Shown: positions 18,655-27,854 of the stretch, piece by piece
How positions within the stretch are numbered: the stretch's first letter is position 1
How the letters are laid out: each line of letters starts with the position of its first letter
NCBI GenBank assembly: GCA_001790855.1
Contig: MGDH01000019.1
Location: forward strand, 1-62,225
Origin: Candidatus Schekmanbacteria bacterium RIFCSPLOWO2_02_FULL_38_14
GTDB taxonomy: Bacteria > Schekmanbacteria > GWA2-38-11
Length of the DNA: 62,225 nt
Direction: 5' to 3'
Translations under genes and position numbers: made by a program
The notes under the pieces: model-generated
What the model was told of the DNA's origin: nothing
Database searches by the model: none
The model's input: the letters and a program-made list of their open reading frames with translations, nothing else

Positions 18655-19530
18655 ATGGGAAAAATCACAAAAATAAGATATGGAAGCTTTAAAAAGCTTG
18701 GAATCTTTTTAAACAATGAGATTGAGCTTAAAAGAGATGATGTTTGTATAGTTGAAGGTGAAAAGGGAGAGGAACTGGCTGGTGAAGTTGTTATTCCTCC
18801 TTTTGAGCCGCCTCAAGGCTCGGGTTTGGCGCCGTTTAAAAAAATATTGCGCAAGGCGACAAAAGAGGATTTGGATAAAATAGCAGCGAATGAAAAAAGC
18901 GAAGAGGAGATTTTAAAGAAATCAGTTCAGAAGATAAGAGAAAAAGAGCTTAAAATGAAGCTTATCAAGGTTGAAAAATCCTTTGATAGCAGCAAGATAA
19001 TTTTCTATTTTACTTCTGAAGGAAGAGTGGATTTCAGAGAACTTGTAAAGGACCTTGCTTATGAGTTCAGAGCCCGCATTGAGATGAGACAGATAGGAGT
19101 GAGAGATAAGGCGAGGATTATTCAGGGTTATGGTATTTGCGGAAGGGCATTTTGCTGCTGTTATTTTCTGAATGAATTTGACCCTGTTTCTATAAAAATG
19201 GCAAAGGTTCAGAACCTTACTCTTAATCCATCAAAAATTTCCGGAGTATGCGGCAGACTGATGTGCTGCCTCAAATATGAGTATGAAACCTATAAAAGTA
19301 TAAACAGGGATCTTCCCAAATACGTGGAAAAAGTTATTCTTAAAGATGGCAAAAGCGGAAAGGTGAGAAAGGTAAATACTCTTGGACGAACTGTTATAGT
19401 AGAGCTTGAAGACGGAACAAATGTCAATGTAAGCGCAGATGACCTGACTTTTGACAAGACTCAGCACAGTCCCTGCGAGGAAGAAAATGAAGAAATATTG
19501 GAAGATATACCAGAAGAATTAAAGGAATGA
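18655..19530 (+). CDS. ricT: RicT-like (YaaT/PSP1) protein
   Basis: The product belongs to the PSP1 C-terminal family. RicT, with RicA and RicF, promotes RNase Y-dependent mRNA processing in Bacillus through iron-sulfur clusters. The cysteine-rich blocks GICGRAFCCCYF and GVCGRLMCCLKYE are clearly visible in the 291-residue sequence. The N-terminal third has a variable acidic-basic linker. It follows tmk closely, and its stop overlaps the prepilin peptidase start (GAATGA). Confidence 0.85.
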   Translation: MGKITKIRYGSFKKLGIFLNNEIELKRDDVCIVEGEKGEELAGEVVIPPFEPPQGSGLAPFKKILRKATKEDLDKIAANEKSEEEILKKSVQKIREKELKMKLIKVEKSFDSSKIIFYFTSEGRVDFRELVKDLAYEFRARIEMRQIGVRDKARIIQGYGICGRAFCCCYFLNEFDPVSIKMAKVQNLTLNPSKISGVCGRLMCCLKYEYETYKSINRDLPKYVEKVILKDGKSGKVRKVNTLGRTVIVELEDGTNVNVSADDLTFDKTQHSPCEEENEEILEDIPEELKE

Positions 19531-20309
19531 CAGAGCAGTTATTTTTATATTTTATTATTTTTCTTTTTGGGTCTTCAGTTGGCAGTTTTCTTAATGTTTG
19601 CATTTATCGCCTTCCAAGAGAGGAATCAATAATCTCTCCGCGTTCTCACTGTACAATATGCAATAAACCGATTCTGACAAGAGACAATATCCCGATATTG
19701 TCTTACATTTTACTAAGAGGGAGATGCAGAAACTGCGGAGAAAAGTTTTCTGTTATTTATCCTTTTATAGAATTTCTGACAGGAATTATTTTTCTGTATT
19801 TTTTTTATTTCTTCGGGTTCAACCTGAAGATTGTACCATACCTTGTTCTTACATGTTCTCTTATTGTCATAAGCGTCATAGATATTAACTGCCGTATAAT
19901 TCCAAATGAAATATCAATTCCATTCATATTTCTGGGGATTTTATTTACCCCGCTCCTTCCAATAAAATGGTCTGACTCGCTTCTTGGAATTCTCTTTGGA
20001 GGAGGAATCCTTTATTCAATAGCTGTCATCTACGCCTTGGTTGCAAAAAAAGAAGGAATGGGAATGGGAGATGTGAAACTTCTGGCAATGATAGGTGCAT
20101 TTCTTGGAATAAAAGGAGCCGTTGTTACTCTTCTCCTTGGTTCTTTCCTTGGAACTATCGGAGGTTTTGCAGCTATACTCTTAAGCGGCAAGGGAAGGGA
20201 CTATCCAATACCTTTTGGTGTCTTTCTTTCAATAGGCGCAGTCATTTCCTTATTATGGGGAAATGACCTTTTGGATTTTTATCTTGGATTGATGGGTGGA
20301 GTAAGGTGA
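19527..20309 (+). CDS. Type IV prepilin peptidase / N-methyltransferase
   Basis: This polytopic membrane enzyme cleaves and N-methylates type IV prepilins or type II secretion pseudopilins. The N-terminal cytoplasmic loop holds two CxxC pairs (CTIC and CRNC). The aspartate motif GMGDVKL lies near residue 185, and a second catalytic Asp is in VIDINCRIIPNE. The 260-residue length and 7-8 hydrophobic segments fit PilD/GspO. It is coupled to ricT by a 4-base overlap. No pilin genes are in the window. Confidence 0.93.
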   Translation: MTEQLFLYFIIFLFGSSVGSFLNVCIYRLPREESIISPRSHCTICNKPILTRDNIPILSYILLRGRCRNCGEKFSVIYPFIEFLTGIIFLYFFYFFGFNLKIVPYLVLTCSLIVISVIDINCRIIPNEISIPFIFLGILFTPLLPIKWSDSLLGILFGGGILYSIAVIYALVAKKEGMGMGDVKLLAMIGAFLGIKGAVVTLLLGSFLGTIGGFAAILLSGKGRDYPIPFGVFLSIGAVISLLWGNDLLDFYLGLMGGVR

Positions 20310-20467
20310 GAACAGATTTAACTTTTATCACAAACGAGAAAGACAGAAATCTACTTGCTCTTTATAAATCTGCTGATGAGCTTCTTAAGAGCCACTTTTC
20401 AGAAAGTGCAGCACAAACCACTGGTCCACGAGAAGTTATTCTTTCTGAATATTTATTGGGTAAATAA
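20306..20467 (+). CDS. Small 53-residue ORF, possible truncated gene
   Basis: A GTG start overlaps the prepilin peptidase stop, and the frame ends 2 bases before the RhuM-Fic gene. The first residues (LTFITNEKDRNLL) resemble, from memory, the N terminus of PLD-type helicases. The rest (ELLKSHFSESAAQTTG, EVILSEYLLGK) I do not recognise. It is either a remnant left at the edge of the defence island or a small partner of the downstream gene. I cannot decide between them. Confidence 0.4.
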   Translation: MRTDLTFITNEKDRNLLALYKSADELLKSHFSESAAQTTGPREVILSEYLLGK

Positions 20468-20469
20468 AA

Positions 20470-21480
20470 ATGGAAGAAGATAAAGCTAAAGGTAATAAAG
20501 GAGAACTTGTTATTTATCGTTCAAAGGACGGGCAAAGTTCTATATATGTTCATTTGTTTGAAAATACTGTGTGGTTAAATTTAGACCAGATGGCTGTTCT
20601 TTTTTCCAGAGATAAATCAGTTATTTCCAGACACATTAAGAATGTCTTCTATGAAAAAGAATTAAATAAAAAATCAGTTGTTGCAAATTTTGCAACAACT
20701 GCATCTGACGGCAAGACATATCATGTTGATTATTATAATCTTGATGTAATTATTTCAATTGGCTATCGTGTAAAGTCTCAAAGAGGAGTGCAGTTCCGCA
20801 TTTGGGCAACAAAAATACTCAAAGATTATCTTGTTAAAGGATATACATTAAATCAAAAAAGGATTGCTGAATTAAAAGGAAAAGAATTTAAGGAATTTGA
20901 AGAAGCAGTTTTTCTAATTAAAAAGATCATAGAAACAAAGCAGTTAAGCAGCAGTGAATCAACAGGGCTTCTGCATGTCATCACTGATTATGCCAATACA
21001 TGGTTACTCCTTCAGAAATACGATGAAGACAAGCTTGAAATCAGCAGGAAAACCAAGAGTCTGTTTGTTTTTGAATATGATGAGGCGGTTCAAGCTATTA
21101 ATGAATTGAAACACAATTTAATAAGTAAAAAGGAAGCAGGCAATCTTTTTGGGATTGAAAGAAGCGATGGGTTGAAAAGTATTCTTGGTAGTATCAGCCA
21201 GACCTTTGGAGGAGAAGAACTGTATCCAAGCATAGAAGAAAAAGCTGCACACCTTTTGTATTTTATCATCAAAGACCATCCATTTACTGATGGCAACAAA
21301 CGCATTGGTTCATTTCTTTTCATAGTCTTTCTTGCACGTAACAGGTATCTCTTCAAGAAAAACGGAGAGCGAAAGTTTAATGATAATGCCTTAGTAGCAC
21401 TGGCTCTGCTTATTGCTGAAAGTGCGCCAAAACATAAAGATATAATGATAAAACTGATTATGAATTTTTTGGTGAGTTGA
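20470..21480 (+). CDS. RhuM-like N terminus fused to a Fic/DOC domain
   Basis: Residues 1-150 match the RhuM virulence-protein family (TVWLNLDQMAVLFSRDKSVI, FRIWATKILKDYLVKGY). The C-terminal half is a Fic domain with the catalytic motif HPFTDGNKRIG at 270-280. Fic proteins transfer AMP or other phosphate-containing groups to target proteins. The fusion may act as a toxin with a built-in regulatory module. It is the first complete gene of the defence island, only 2 bases after a small ORF. Its targets are unknown. Confidence 0.85.
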   Translation: MEEDKAKGNKGELVIYRSKDGQSSIYVHLFENTVWLNLDQMAVLFSRDKSVISRHIKNVFYEKELNKKSVVANFATTASDGKTYHVDYYNLDVIISIGYRVKSQRGVQFRIWATKILKDYLVKGYTLNQKRIAELKGKEFKEFEEAVFLIKKIIETKQLSSSESTGLLHVITDYANTWLLLQKYDEDKLEISRKTKSLFVFEYDEAVQAINELKHNLISKKEAGNLFGIERSDGLKSILGSISQTFGGEELYPSIEEKAAHLLYFIIKDHPFTDGNKRIGSFLFIVFLARNRYLFKKNGERKFNDNALVALALLIAESAPKHKDIMIKLIMNFLVS

Positions 21481-21545
21481 AGTTAATATGGATAAAGAAG
21501 AGGTATATTAAATAGTTTGTGGAATCTTGAACAATTCTTTTGCTA

Positions 21546-21650
21546 CCAAGAAGTTCTTAAAAGCATCAAACCCCAAATCTTCTTTCCCCATCCATGCTTT
21601 ATGTGCAGGGATTGCAAGTACGGGGAGGATTGCAGGGAGTGGGAAGGGAA
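21546..21650 (+). repeat. Gene remnant R1, cysteine-rich C-terminal end
   Basis: One plus-strand frame reads KSIKPQIFFPHP then CFMCRDCKYGEDCREW before a stop. A second diverged copy lies at 22600-22692. The cysteine pattern resembles the C-terminal iron-sulfur-type cluster of some RecB-like PD-(D/E)XK nucleases, though the catalytic part is missing. Both copies point the same way and bracket the minus-strand MNT-HEPN pair. It is a relic, not a working gene. Confidence 0.6.
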
Positions 21651-21691
21651 ATAAATCCTTTTAATGTAATAGAATAGATTTAAAAAGATAA

Positions 21692-22094
21692 TCAGCTTTT
21701 GATTATTTTTAACAATATTTCTTCTGCTTCTTTTATAAACTCTTTTGCATTTTTAATTTGTCTTTCAGCATCTACTTTAGACACCACAAAGAAATCTTCA
21801 TAATCTCCGGCTTCCCTGAAATCTTTTGCTTCACTCAACTTTTTACCAATTTTTCTGTCCATTATATCTGTTTTTAAAAATTGCTGATTAAACTAAGGAT
21901 ATGACTCCTGAATGTTTGCTGCTATCAAGCTCTTTAGTTGCAAGCAGTGCCCTTGCTGCAGAAAACATGGCATAGTAGGATCTTGAGAGGGAATCTTTAA
22001 ATAATTTTTCTCTCAGAAGCACTTCAGCTGAGTTCAGTTTTTCTTTTGCGTTTTCCAATCTATATCTGGCATAATCTTCCCTTGTTTTCTTCAC
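21692..22094 (-). pseudogene. HEPN-domain toxin gene broken by a frameshift
   Basis: Residues 1-68 end GVISLV and a stop, but shifting the frame by one base near 21888-21892 restores FNQQFLKT and then MDRKIGKKLSEAKDFREAGDYEDFF, followed by the DAERQI region of the family (to 21692). The HEPN motif R-x6-H expected at R38 and residue 45 reads RSYYAMFS, so the histidine is a serine. Both changes suggest an inactive toxin. Its start overlaps the nucleotidyltransferase stop by 4 bases. Confidence 0.8.
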
Positions 22095-22429
22095 AAAGAA
22101 ACACCTTCTTTTGTAATATTCTTATAGAAGAAAGTTTCATAATCTTTTATGCGGTTAAACTCTGCTTCGGAATAGATTTTCAATGATATTTGTGAATTAT
22201 GTTCAATCTCAACATCTATTAACACATCATAAATCTTATCTATTAAATCCCAGCTCTTTTTCTTTAGGACTAAAAGTATATCAATATCAGATTCTTTTCT
22301 GAAATCACCCCTGGCCTTTGACCCAAACAACCTTATATTTACAAGATTTTGTTTTAAAAGAATTTTCATCTTTCCACAAAATTCTTTAACAGCTAAGGTC
22401 TCTTTTTTATTTAACTGTCCTATCTTCAT
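22091..22429 (-). CDS. MNT-type minimal nucleotidyltransferase (antitoxin)
   Basis: This 112-residue protein has the minimal nucleotidyltransferase motif: G36-S37, then D48 and D50 in GSKARGDFRKESDID. In characterised HEPN-MNT pairs the nucleotidyltransferase is the antitoxin and modifies the HEPN RNase. Here the partner is frameshifted, so the pair may be decaying. The nucleotidyltransferase itself looks intact. The upstream 420 bases hold remnant R2 and a terminator on the other strand. Confidence 0.88.
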   Translation of the reverse strand: MKIGQLNKKETLAVKEFCGKMKILLKQNLVNIRLFGSKARGDFRKESDIDILLVLKKKSWDLIDKIYDVLIDVEIEHNSQISLKIYSEAEFNRIKDYETFFYKNITKEGVSL

Positions 22430-22599
22430 AAAATAAATTATACTGTCTAAGAATATAAAAAATCAAGGAGTAAAATACATATTTTATGCTATAATTATTT
22501 TATCCTTAACATACCTATTCAAACTGCATGATTGTGTTTCCCTTCTGCCGACAGCAGAGAGGCTTAATTCCCATAGCTTATTTGGAGTTTTAATAAAAA

Positions 22600-22692
22600 G
22601 AGAGGTTCTAAGCATCAAACCCCAAATCTTCTTTCCCCATCCAGGCTTTATGTGCAAGGATTGCGAGTATGGGGAGGATTGCAAGGAGTAGG
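22600..22692 (+). repeat. Gene remnant R2, direct repeat of R1
   Basis: This copy reads LSIKPQIFFPHPGFMCKDCE then YGEDCKE and a stop, and about 85 bases match R1 with a handful of changes. It lies on the plus strand like R1, about 1.05 kb downstream. The MNT-HEPN genes between them run in the opposite direction. The rest of the 22430-22851 gap contains only AT-rich sequence, a terminator and a promoter. Confidence 0.6.
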
Positions 22693-22720
22693 AAGTGAAT
22701 TAAAACCTTCTAAAAAACTA

Positions 22721-22750
22721 AAAGGAAGCAGAAAAAACTGCTTCCTTTTT
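22721..22750 (+). terminator. Rho-independent terminator
   Basis: An 11-base stem AAAGGAAGCAG pairs with CTGCTTCCTTT across a loop of six A, followed by further T. It lies just after remnant R2 and before the restriction gene promoter. It would therefore end transcription coming from the plus-strand remnant. Confidence 0.75.
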
Positions 22751-22783
22751 GATTTTAGATTGATATTCTATCAATAAACTTTC

Positions 22784-22851
22784 CAAATTGACAATCCAGT
22801 ATGTGATGATATAAAGTCATTTCACCTATCTTTAATATAAAAATAAAAATT
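22784..22851 (+). promoter_or_regulatory. Promoter region of the restriction-modification gene
   Basis: A TTGACA box at about 22795 is followed after 16 bases by TATAAA. The whole 70-base leader is conserved, with changes, upstream of the truncated gene copy at 43177 (TTGACC, then TATAAG). Conservation of the leader in two copies supports a real control element, though it may simply have travelled with the gene. Confidence 0.5.
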
Positions 22852-25800
22852 ATGCTGAAATCATATCTTAAACGAATAACTGAGGTTTCAAAAAGAGGAG
22901 ATGCAAGAGAGGAAAGTTATTATTCCTGCCTTGAGGAACTTTTAAATAATTATGCTGACTCAATAAATAAAAAACAGATAAATGTTACTACCCTGCCTAA
23001 AAAAACTGAGGCTGGAAATCCAGATTTCAGAATATGGGATGGAAAACAACATATTGTTGGTTATATTGAAGCCAAAGCGCCATCAATCGAATACTTAGAC
23101 CAGATAGAAACGACAGACCAGTTAAAACGGTATCTGCACACTTTTCCAAATTTGATATTAACCAACTTTTTTGAATTCAGGCTTTATCGCGATGGTGCTT
23201 TGACAGATAAGGTCAGTATTGCCAGACCTTTTGTTCTGCATAAGCTAAAAACTATTCCAACAGTTGAAAGAGAATCTGAATTTTTCAATTTACTGGAAAG
23301 ATTTTTCTCCTTCTCTCTCCCAAAGGTTTATGATGCCAAAAGCCTTGCAATTGAATTGGCGAAACGTACACGGTTTCTAAAAGAAGAGGTCATTGCAGAA
23401 GAACTAAAAGAGGAAGAAAAAAACGGCAGAGGATTTATCATTGGTTTTTATGAAGCATTTAGAAAATATCTTATAAATACCCTTTCAAAAGAAGAATTTG
23501 CTGATCTCTATTCTCAAACAATAACCTACGGTCTTTTTGCTGCAAGGACACGAACTGAAAATGGATTTAACAGAAAGCTTGCTTATTATAAAATCCCAAG
23601 GACAATTGGAATATTAAGAGATGTTTTTCAGTTTATCTCACTTGGTGAATTACCAAAACAAATGGAATGGATTGTTGATGATATTTCAGAGGTTCTGGCA
23701 GTTGCTGATGTGAACAGTATTCTTCATAAATATTTCCATGAAGGAAAGGGAAAAGACCCAATAATTCATTTCTATGAAACTTTTCTTACAGAATACGATC
23801 CTAAAACCAGGGAAAAGAGAGGTGTTTATTATACTCCAGAGCCGGTGGTGTCCTATATTGTTAATTCTCTGCATAATATTTTGAAAGAGCATTTCAACAA
23901 GCCTGATGGATTTGGAAGCGAATCAGTTACTGTTTTAGACCCTGCCGCAGGAACGCTTACTTTTTTGGCTGAAGCAGCCAAACTGGCAACAGATGAGTTT
24001 ATTTCTAAATATGGCGAAGGCGATAAAGAAAATTTTATTAAAGAGCATATTCTTAAAAATTTCTATGCTTTTGAGTTGATGATGGCTCCTTATGCAATAG
24101 GGCACTTAAAGATGTCATTTTTATTAGAAGAACTTGGTTATAAGCTTCATGATGATGACAGATTTAAACTCTACTTAACTAATACCTTAGAAGTGGAAGA
24201 CCTTGAACAAACAGAACTCCCTGGAATGGCTTCTCTTTCAAAAGAATCTCATTTGGCAGGCAAAGTCAAAAAAGAGCAGTCCATTTTAGTAATTCTTGGA
24301 AACCCTCCATATTCAGTAAGTTCAGTGAATAAATCTGAGTTTATTGAAAAGCAAATGGGAATTTATAAAGAAGATGTTCGCAATGAAAAGAATATCCAAC
24401 CTCTTTCTGATGATTACATAAAGTTTATCCGTTTTGCTCACTGGAAAATAGATGAGTCAGGTAAAGGTGTCATTGGAATGATTACCAATAACTCCTATCT
24501 TTCTGGATTGATCCACAGAGGAATACGTAAAAAATTGTTGGAGAGTTTTAATGAGGTTTATATTTTAAATCTTCATGGGAACAGCCGTATTGGTGAAAAA
24601 TCTCCTGATGGAAGCAAAGATGAAAATGTCTTTGATATACAGCAAGGAGTTTCAATTGCATTATTTATAAAAGATAAAAAACAGAAAGGACTAGGAAAGG
24701 TCTTTTATCAGGATTTTTATGGACTCAGAGAAAAAAAATATGAATATCTGATTAAATATGCTGTTGATTCAACGAAATGGATAAAATTACAACCAACTGA
24801 CCCCTATTATTTCTTTGTAGAAAAGGATTTTAGTGGAGAAGTTAAATATAAAAAATTCTTTTCTGTAAAAGATATATTTCTAGAATATAATGCTGGAACT
24901 GCTACGGGAAAAGATGAAGTATTAGTTGATTTTCAAGAAGATAGCTTAGCAAGAAGGTTGTCAACTAAAGATAAAGACAGTTTCTTAAATCTAATGGAGA
25001 ATTATGGAATAAAAAGTGAATTGATAACTAAATGGTATGAAGAGTTAAAAGGAAAAAATATTAATGAACAAATTATTCTATACACATATAGACCATTTGA
25101 TAATAGATTTATCATCTATAATGCAGGCATTATACAACGATTAAGAGATAACATAATGAAACACTTTTTGAATACTAATTTAGGGTTGGTTTTACAAAAA
25201 AATACTAAGAGTGAATTTTTTAATGAAGTTTTCATTACCCAAAATGTATCTGATAAACATCTTATAGGTCATCAATCATTCATTTTTCCTCTCTATCTAT
25301 ATCCATCAAAAGACAATCCTAAAAAACGCTCTTCAGGGCATATTATGATGCTCTTTGAGTCAGAGGCAGATTATAAAAAGAAAAAACCGAATTTGTCGCT
25401 ACAGTTTATTGAGAGATTAGTTAAGACTTTTAATAAATCAATATCACCTGAACAAATTTTCTTTTATATCTATGCTGTCCTTTACTCAAACATCTATCGT
25501 ACTAAATATGCTGAGTTCTTGAAGATAGATTTTCCAAGGATACCTTTTACCAATAACTACAAACTATTTAACAAGATAGCTGATTATGGGGAAAGTCTTG
25601 TTGAGTTGCATCTACTTAAATCTAAAAAACTTGATTCACCTGTTGCAAGATTCCAAGGCAAAGGTGATAATAGAGTTGAAAAAGTAAAGTATGGAAATGG
25701 GAAACTTTATATAAACAATGACCAACATTTTGAAGATGTAGAACCTCAAGTTTGGGAACACCAAATTGGTGGTTATAGGGTTTGTGACATATGGCTGAAG

Positions 25801-25941
25801 TATAGAAAAGGAAAACCATTGTCACATGATGATATAAAACATTATTGCAAAGTTGTGACTGCTTTAGGGAAAACAATAGAGATTCAAAAAGAGATAGATA
25901 CGTTATATCCAGACATTGAAAAAGAACTTATTGAATTTTGA
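22852..25941 (+). CDS. Single-chain type ISP-like restriction-modification enzyme
   Basis: The 1029-residue protein joins several activities. The N terminus holds a PD-(D/E)xK nuclease core with D58, E73 and K75 (NPDFRIWDG, YIEAKAP). The N6-adenine methyltransferase has motif I DPAAGT from D363 and motif IV NPPYS from N484. The C-terminal 400 residues presumably read the target sequence. I see no separate helicase domain, so a type IIG reading is possible. It has its own promoter, and a fragment of a close relative lies at 43177. Confidence 0.88.
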   Translation: MLKSYLKRITEVSKRGDAREESYYSCLEELLNNYADSINKKQINVTTLPKKTEAGNPDFRIWDGKQHIVGYIEAKAPSIEYLDQIETTDQLKRYLHTFPNLILTNFFEFRLYRDGALTDKVSIARPFVLHKLKTIPTVERESEFFNLLERFFSFSLPKVYDAKSLAIELAKRTRFLKEEVIAEELKEEEKNGRGFIIGFYEAFRKYLINTLSKEEFADLYSQTITYGLFAARTRTENGFNRKLAYYKIPRTIGILRDVFQFISLGELPKQMEWIVDDISEVLAVADVNSILHKYFHEGKGKDPIIHFYETFLTEYDPKTREKRGVYYTPEPVVSYIVNSLHNILKEHFNKPDGFGSESVTVLDPAAGTLTFLAEAAKLATDEFISKYGEGDKENFIKEHILKNFYAFELMMAPYAIGHLKMSFLLEELGYKLHDDDRFKLYLTNTLEVEDLEQTELPGMASLSKESHLAGKVKKEQSILVILGNPPYSVSSVNKSEFIEKQMGIYKEDVRNEKNIQPLSDDYIKFIRFAHWKIDESGKGVIGMITNNSYLSGLIHRGIRKKLLESFNEVYILNLHGNSRIGEKSPDGSKDENVFDIQQGVSIALFIKDKKQKGLGKVFYQDFYGLREKKYEYLIKYAVDSTKWIKLQPTDPYYFFVEKDFSGEVKYKKFFSVKDIFLEYNAGTATGKDEVLVDFQEDSLARRLSTKDKDSFLNLMENYGIKSELITKWYEELKGKNINEQIILYTYRPFDNRFIIYNAGIIQRLRDNIMKHFLNTNLGLVLQKNTKSEFFNEVFITQNVSDKHLIGHQSFIFPLYLYPSKDNPKKRSSGHIMMLFESEADYKKKKPNLSLQFIERLVKTFNKSISPEQIFFYIYAVLYSNIYRTKYAEFLKIDFPRIPFTNNYKLFNKIADYGESLVELHLLKSKKLDSPVARFQGKGDNRVEKVKYGNGKLYINNDQHFEDVEPQVWEHQIGGYRVCDIWLKYRKGKPLSHDDIKHYCKVVTALGKTIEIQKEIDTLYPDIEKELIEF

Positions 25942-26190
25942 ATATAGTTAGAATTTAAAGGGCCGTTTCTCTTTAACCCCACACCACCAAATAAAAACCT
26001 GAACTCTCTGAGGTTTTGATTTTCAGAAAAATCTACCGGTTTTTTTATTTTTAATTCTAATATCTTTTTAATTCCAATAAATCTCTTTACCATTCTTTCA
26101 TGCTTTTTCATTGACCTATTTTCTTGTAAGCTTATTTTGAAATAAAAATATAAGAAAAGAGAGAAATTTTGAAACTTTTGCCTTATTTCC

Positions 26191-27069
26191 TTATTCAATA
26201 TTCTTAAAAATCTCATTCAACGATTCAAGAATCTTTTGAAGATTAAACGCCTTTTTTTCTTCAAGTGGCAAAACATCAAGAAGTTCTGCTTCTATCCTGG
26301 AACTCATCTCCTTAATCTCTGTATCCGAGCGTCCCATATTAATGCGATATTTCTTAAGAGCATTGCCGAAGCCGTCTTCTGCAAGCTTCTGTTTAAATAG
26401 TTGCCATAGCTCTTTGTCTCTGAAATTAAATCCTGCCCTTAGCAAATATCCCAAATCATAAAAATCCCTGCCCGCAATATCCTCTCTTGTGGCAGAGGCT
26501 CTTAATTTCTCAGCAACAAGCTCTTTCAGGGCAAGGCAATTGACACTTCCACAATCAAAAAGCGGTTCTTTTGTGAAAGGGTGAAGAAATTTATGATTAA
26601 CCTTTTTTGTCACAGCAGGCAAAACAGGATTAAACCTTAAACCGATTTCGAGCTTTATTGACTGTTTATTGCTTAAAACTACTGAGTCATAATCAATATA
26701 ATAGATATACTGGGTAGGCTCACTGTGTCCGGATTTTTCCACATCTTCTATGTTCATCCCAAAACTTCTTACGAAGGACTTAATTTTTTCTTTGACAGGT
26801 TTGATCGTATTCCTGCGAATAGTGCGGGTGATTTCACCAGCCGGAAGCCTTAATGAAAAATCCAAATCTTCGCTGAGACGGTAATATGAAAAATAAATCT
26901 TGCTTAAACATGTCCCGCCCTTAAAAATGAGGTTATCGTTAAGCGTATTGATACCAGAAAGGATGAGTGTTATAAAATAATCCTTCTCAAGAAGAAACAA
27001 GGGAAATCCTGTCTGTGCAGAAGTCCTTTCCAGAACTTTTAAGAATTCATCCTTATTGCTGTGAATCAT
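26191..27069 (-). CDS. AbiEii-like nucleotidyltransferase toxin
   Basis: The 292-residue protein belongs to the AbiEii/AbiGii nucleotidyltransferase family. The hallmark FKGGTCLSKIYF and the SEDLDFSL aspartates fall in the first 75 residues. LVAEKLRASATREDIAGRDFYDL is the conserved middle block (positions 26441-26510). Related toxins block growth by modifying tRNA or other targets, often on phage infection. It is translated after the AbiEi-like gene with a 17-base overlap, so the two form a bicistronic pair. Confidence 0.88.
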   Translation of the reverse strand: MIHSNKDEFLKVLERTSAQTGFPLFLLEKDYFITLILSGINTLNDNLIFKGGTCLSKIYFSYYRLSEDLDFSLRLPAGEITRTIRRNTIKPVKEKIKSFVRSFGMNIEDVEKSGHSEPTQYIYYIDYDSVVLSNKQSIKLEIGLRFNPVLPAVTKKVNHKFLHPFTKEPLFDCGSVNCLALKELVAEKLRASATREDIAGRDFYDLGYLLRAGFNFRDKELWQLFKQKLAEDGFGNALKKYRINMGRSDTEIKEMSSRIEAELLDVLPLEEKKAFNLQKILESLNEIFKNIE

Positions 27070-27841
27070 TTAAAATAACCTTCCACTTATTGTTGATAGT
27101 ACCTTTGCGGGATTTTGAGCTGTAAAGGGTGGTTAATGATGCATTCCTGACGCATTTTATTAATGGAGCAAGCAAGGAATCATTTACTCTGCATTGCTCC
27201 AGAGCAAAGCCAATTCTTTTGCGCACTGCCATACATGGAAAAAGTATTGTATACTTAATGAGTTTCTTAACATCAACCTTATTAGAGGTAACCTGTAACC
27301 TAAGTATCTCAAGCGCTTTTTTTAAACCGCCCACTGGATCAGAAAAATAAATCAGGTCAACAAGAGTCCTTTCCCTGTCGCTAATAGTTATTTCCGATTC
27401 CCTGATTTTTACTTTTTCAATGCCGTACATCCTCTTGGGAGAAATTTTTAGTAACTTAAATGGAATGCCACAGATGATACGTTCTCTTTGAAGTGAGGTA
27501 TTTAGAATATAAAACGTCTGGAATATTTGATTCGTGAAGCGATAGTAGTTATACATTGTTGAGTAGCCAACATAGTAGTTTCCTGAGAGAAAAAGAACAG
27601 GAGGAATTAAAAACTCATTTATATGACTGCCCGCTGGCCCAGCCTCAAGAGGAGAATAGTAATAAATCCCTTTTGTAATTGGCTTAAGAATACCTTTCTT
27701 CCTGAGCTGATATATAATTTGCCTTGTTAAAACAGATTGCCCAAAAAGCCTGTCAAACTGCTTTCTGGTGATAATAGTGGTTTTCTCGTAAGATAGGCGA
27801 GAAATAACCTCTGTTTCTTTGGGTCCCAAATATTTTGTCAT
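27053..27841 (-). CDS. AbiEi-like antitoxin / transcriptional regulator
   Basis: This 262-residue protein has an N-terminal winged-helix segment (TRKQFDRLFGQSVLTRQIIYQL), then the KGIYYYSP turn common in AbiEi-type antitoxins and a larger C-terminal domain. In studied AbiE systems this protein represses its own promoter and neutralises the toxin. Upstream is a near-consensus promoter with a palindromic operator. An alternative reading is a general type IV toxin-antitoxin AbiEi domain protein of another subfamily. Confidence 0.85.
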   Translation of the reverse strand: MTKYLGPKETEVISRLSYEKTTIITRKQFDRLFGQSVLTRQIIYQLRKKGILKPITKGIYYYSPLEAGPAGSHINEFLIPPVLFLSGNYYVGYSTMYNYYRFTNQIFQTFYILNTSLQRERIICGIPFKLLKISPKRMYGIEKVKIRESEITISDRERTLVDLIYFSDPVGGLKKALEILRLQVTSNKVDVKKLIKYTILFPCMAVRKRIGFALEQCRVNDSLLAPLIKCVRNASLTTLYSSKSRKGTINNKWKVILNDSQQ

Positions 27842-27854
27842 TGTCTTATATTTT

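Noticed and set aside
25884-26216. Minus-strand frame of 110 codons overlapping both the restriction gene end and the AbiEii gene end
   Set aside because: No ribosome-binding site or family match, and it overlaps two well-supported genes. I read it as chance coding in AT-rich sequence.
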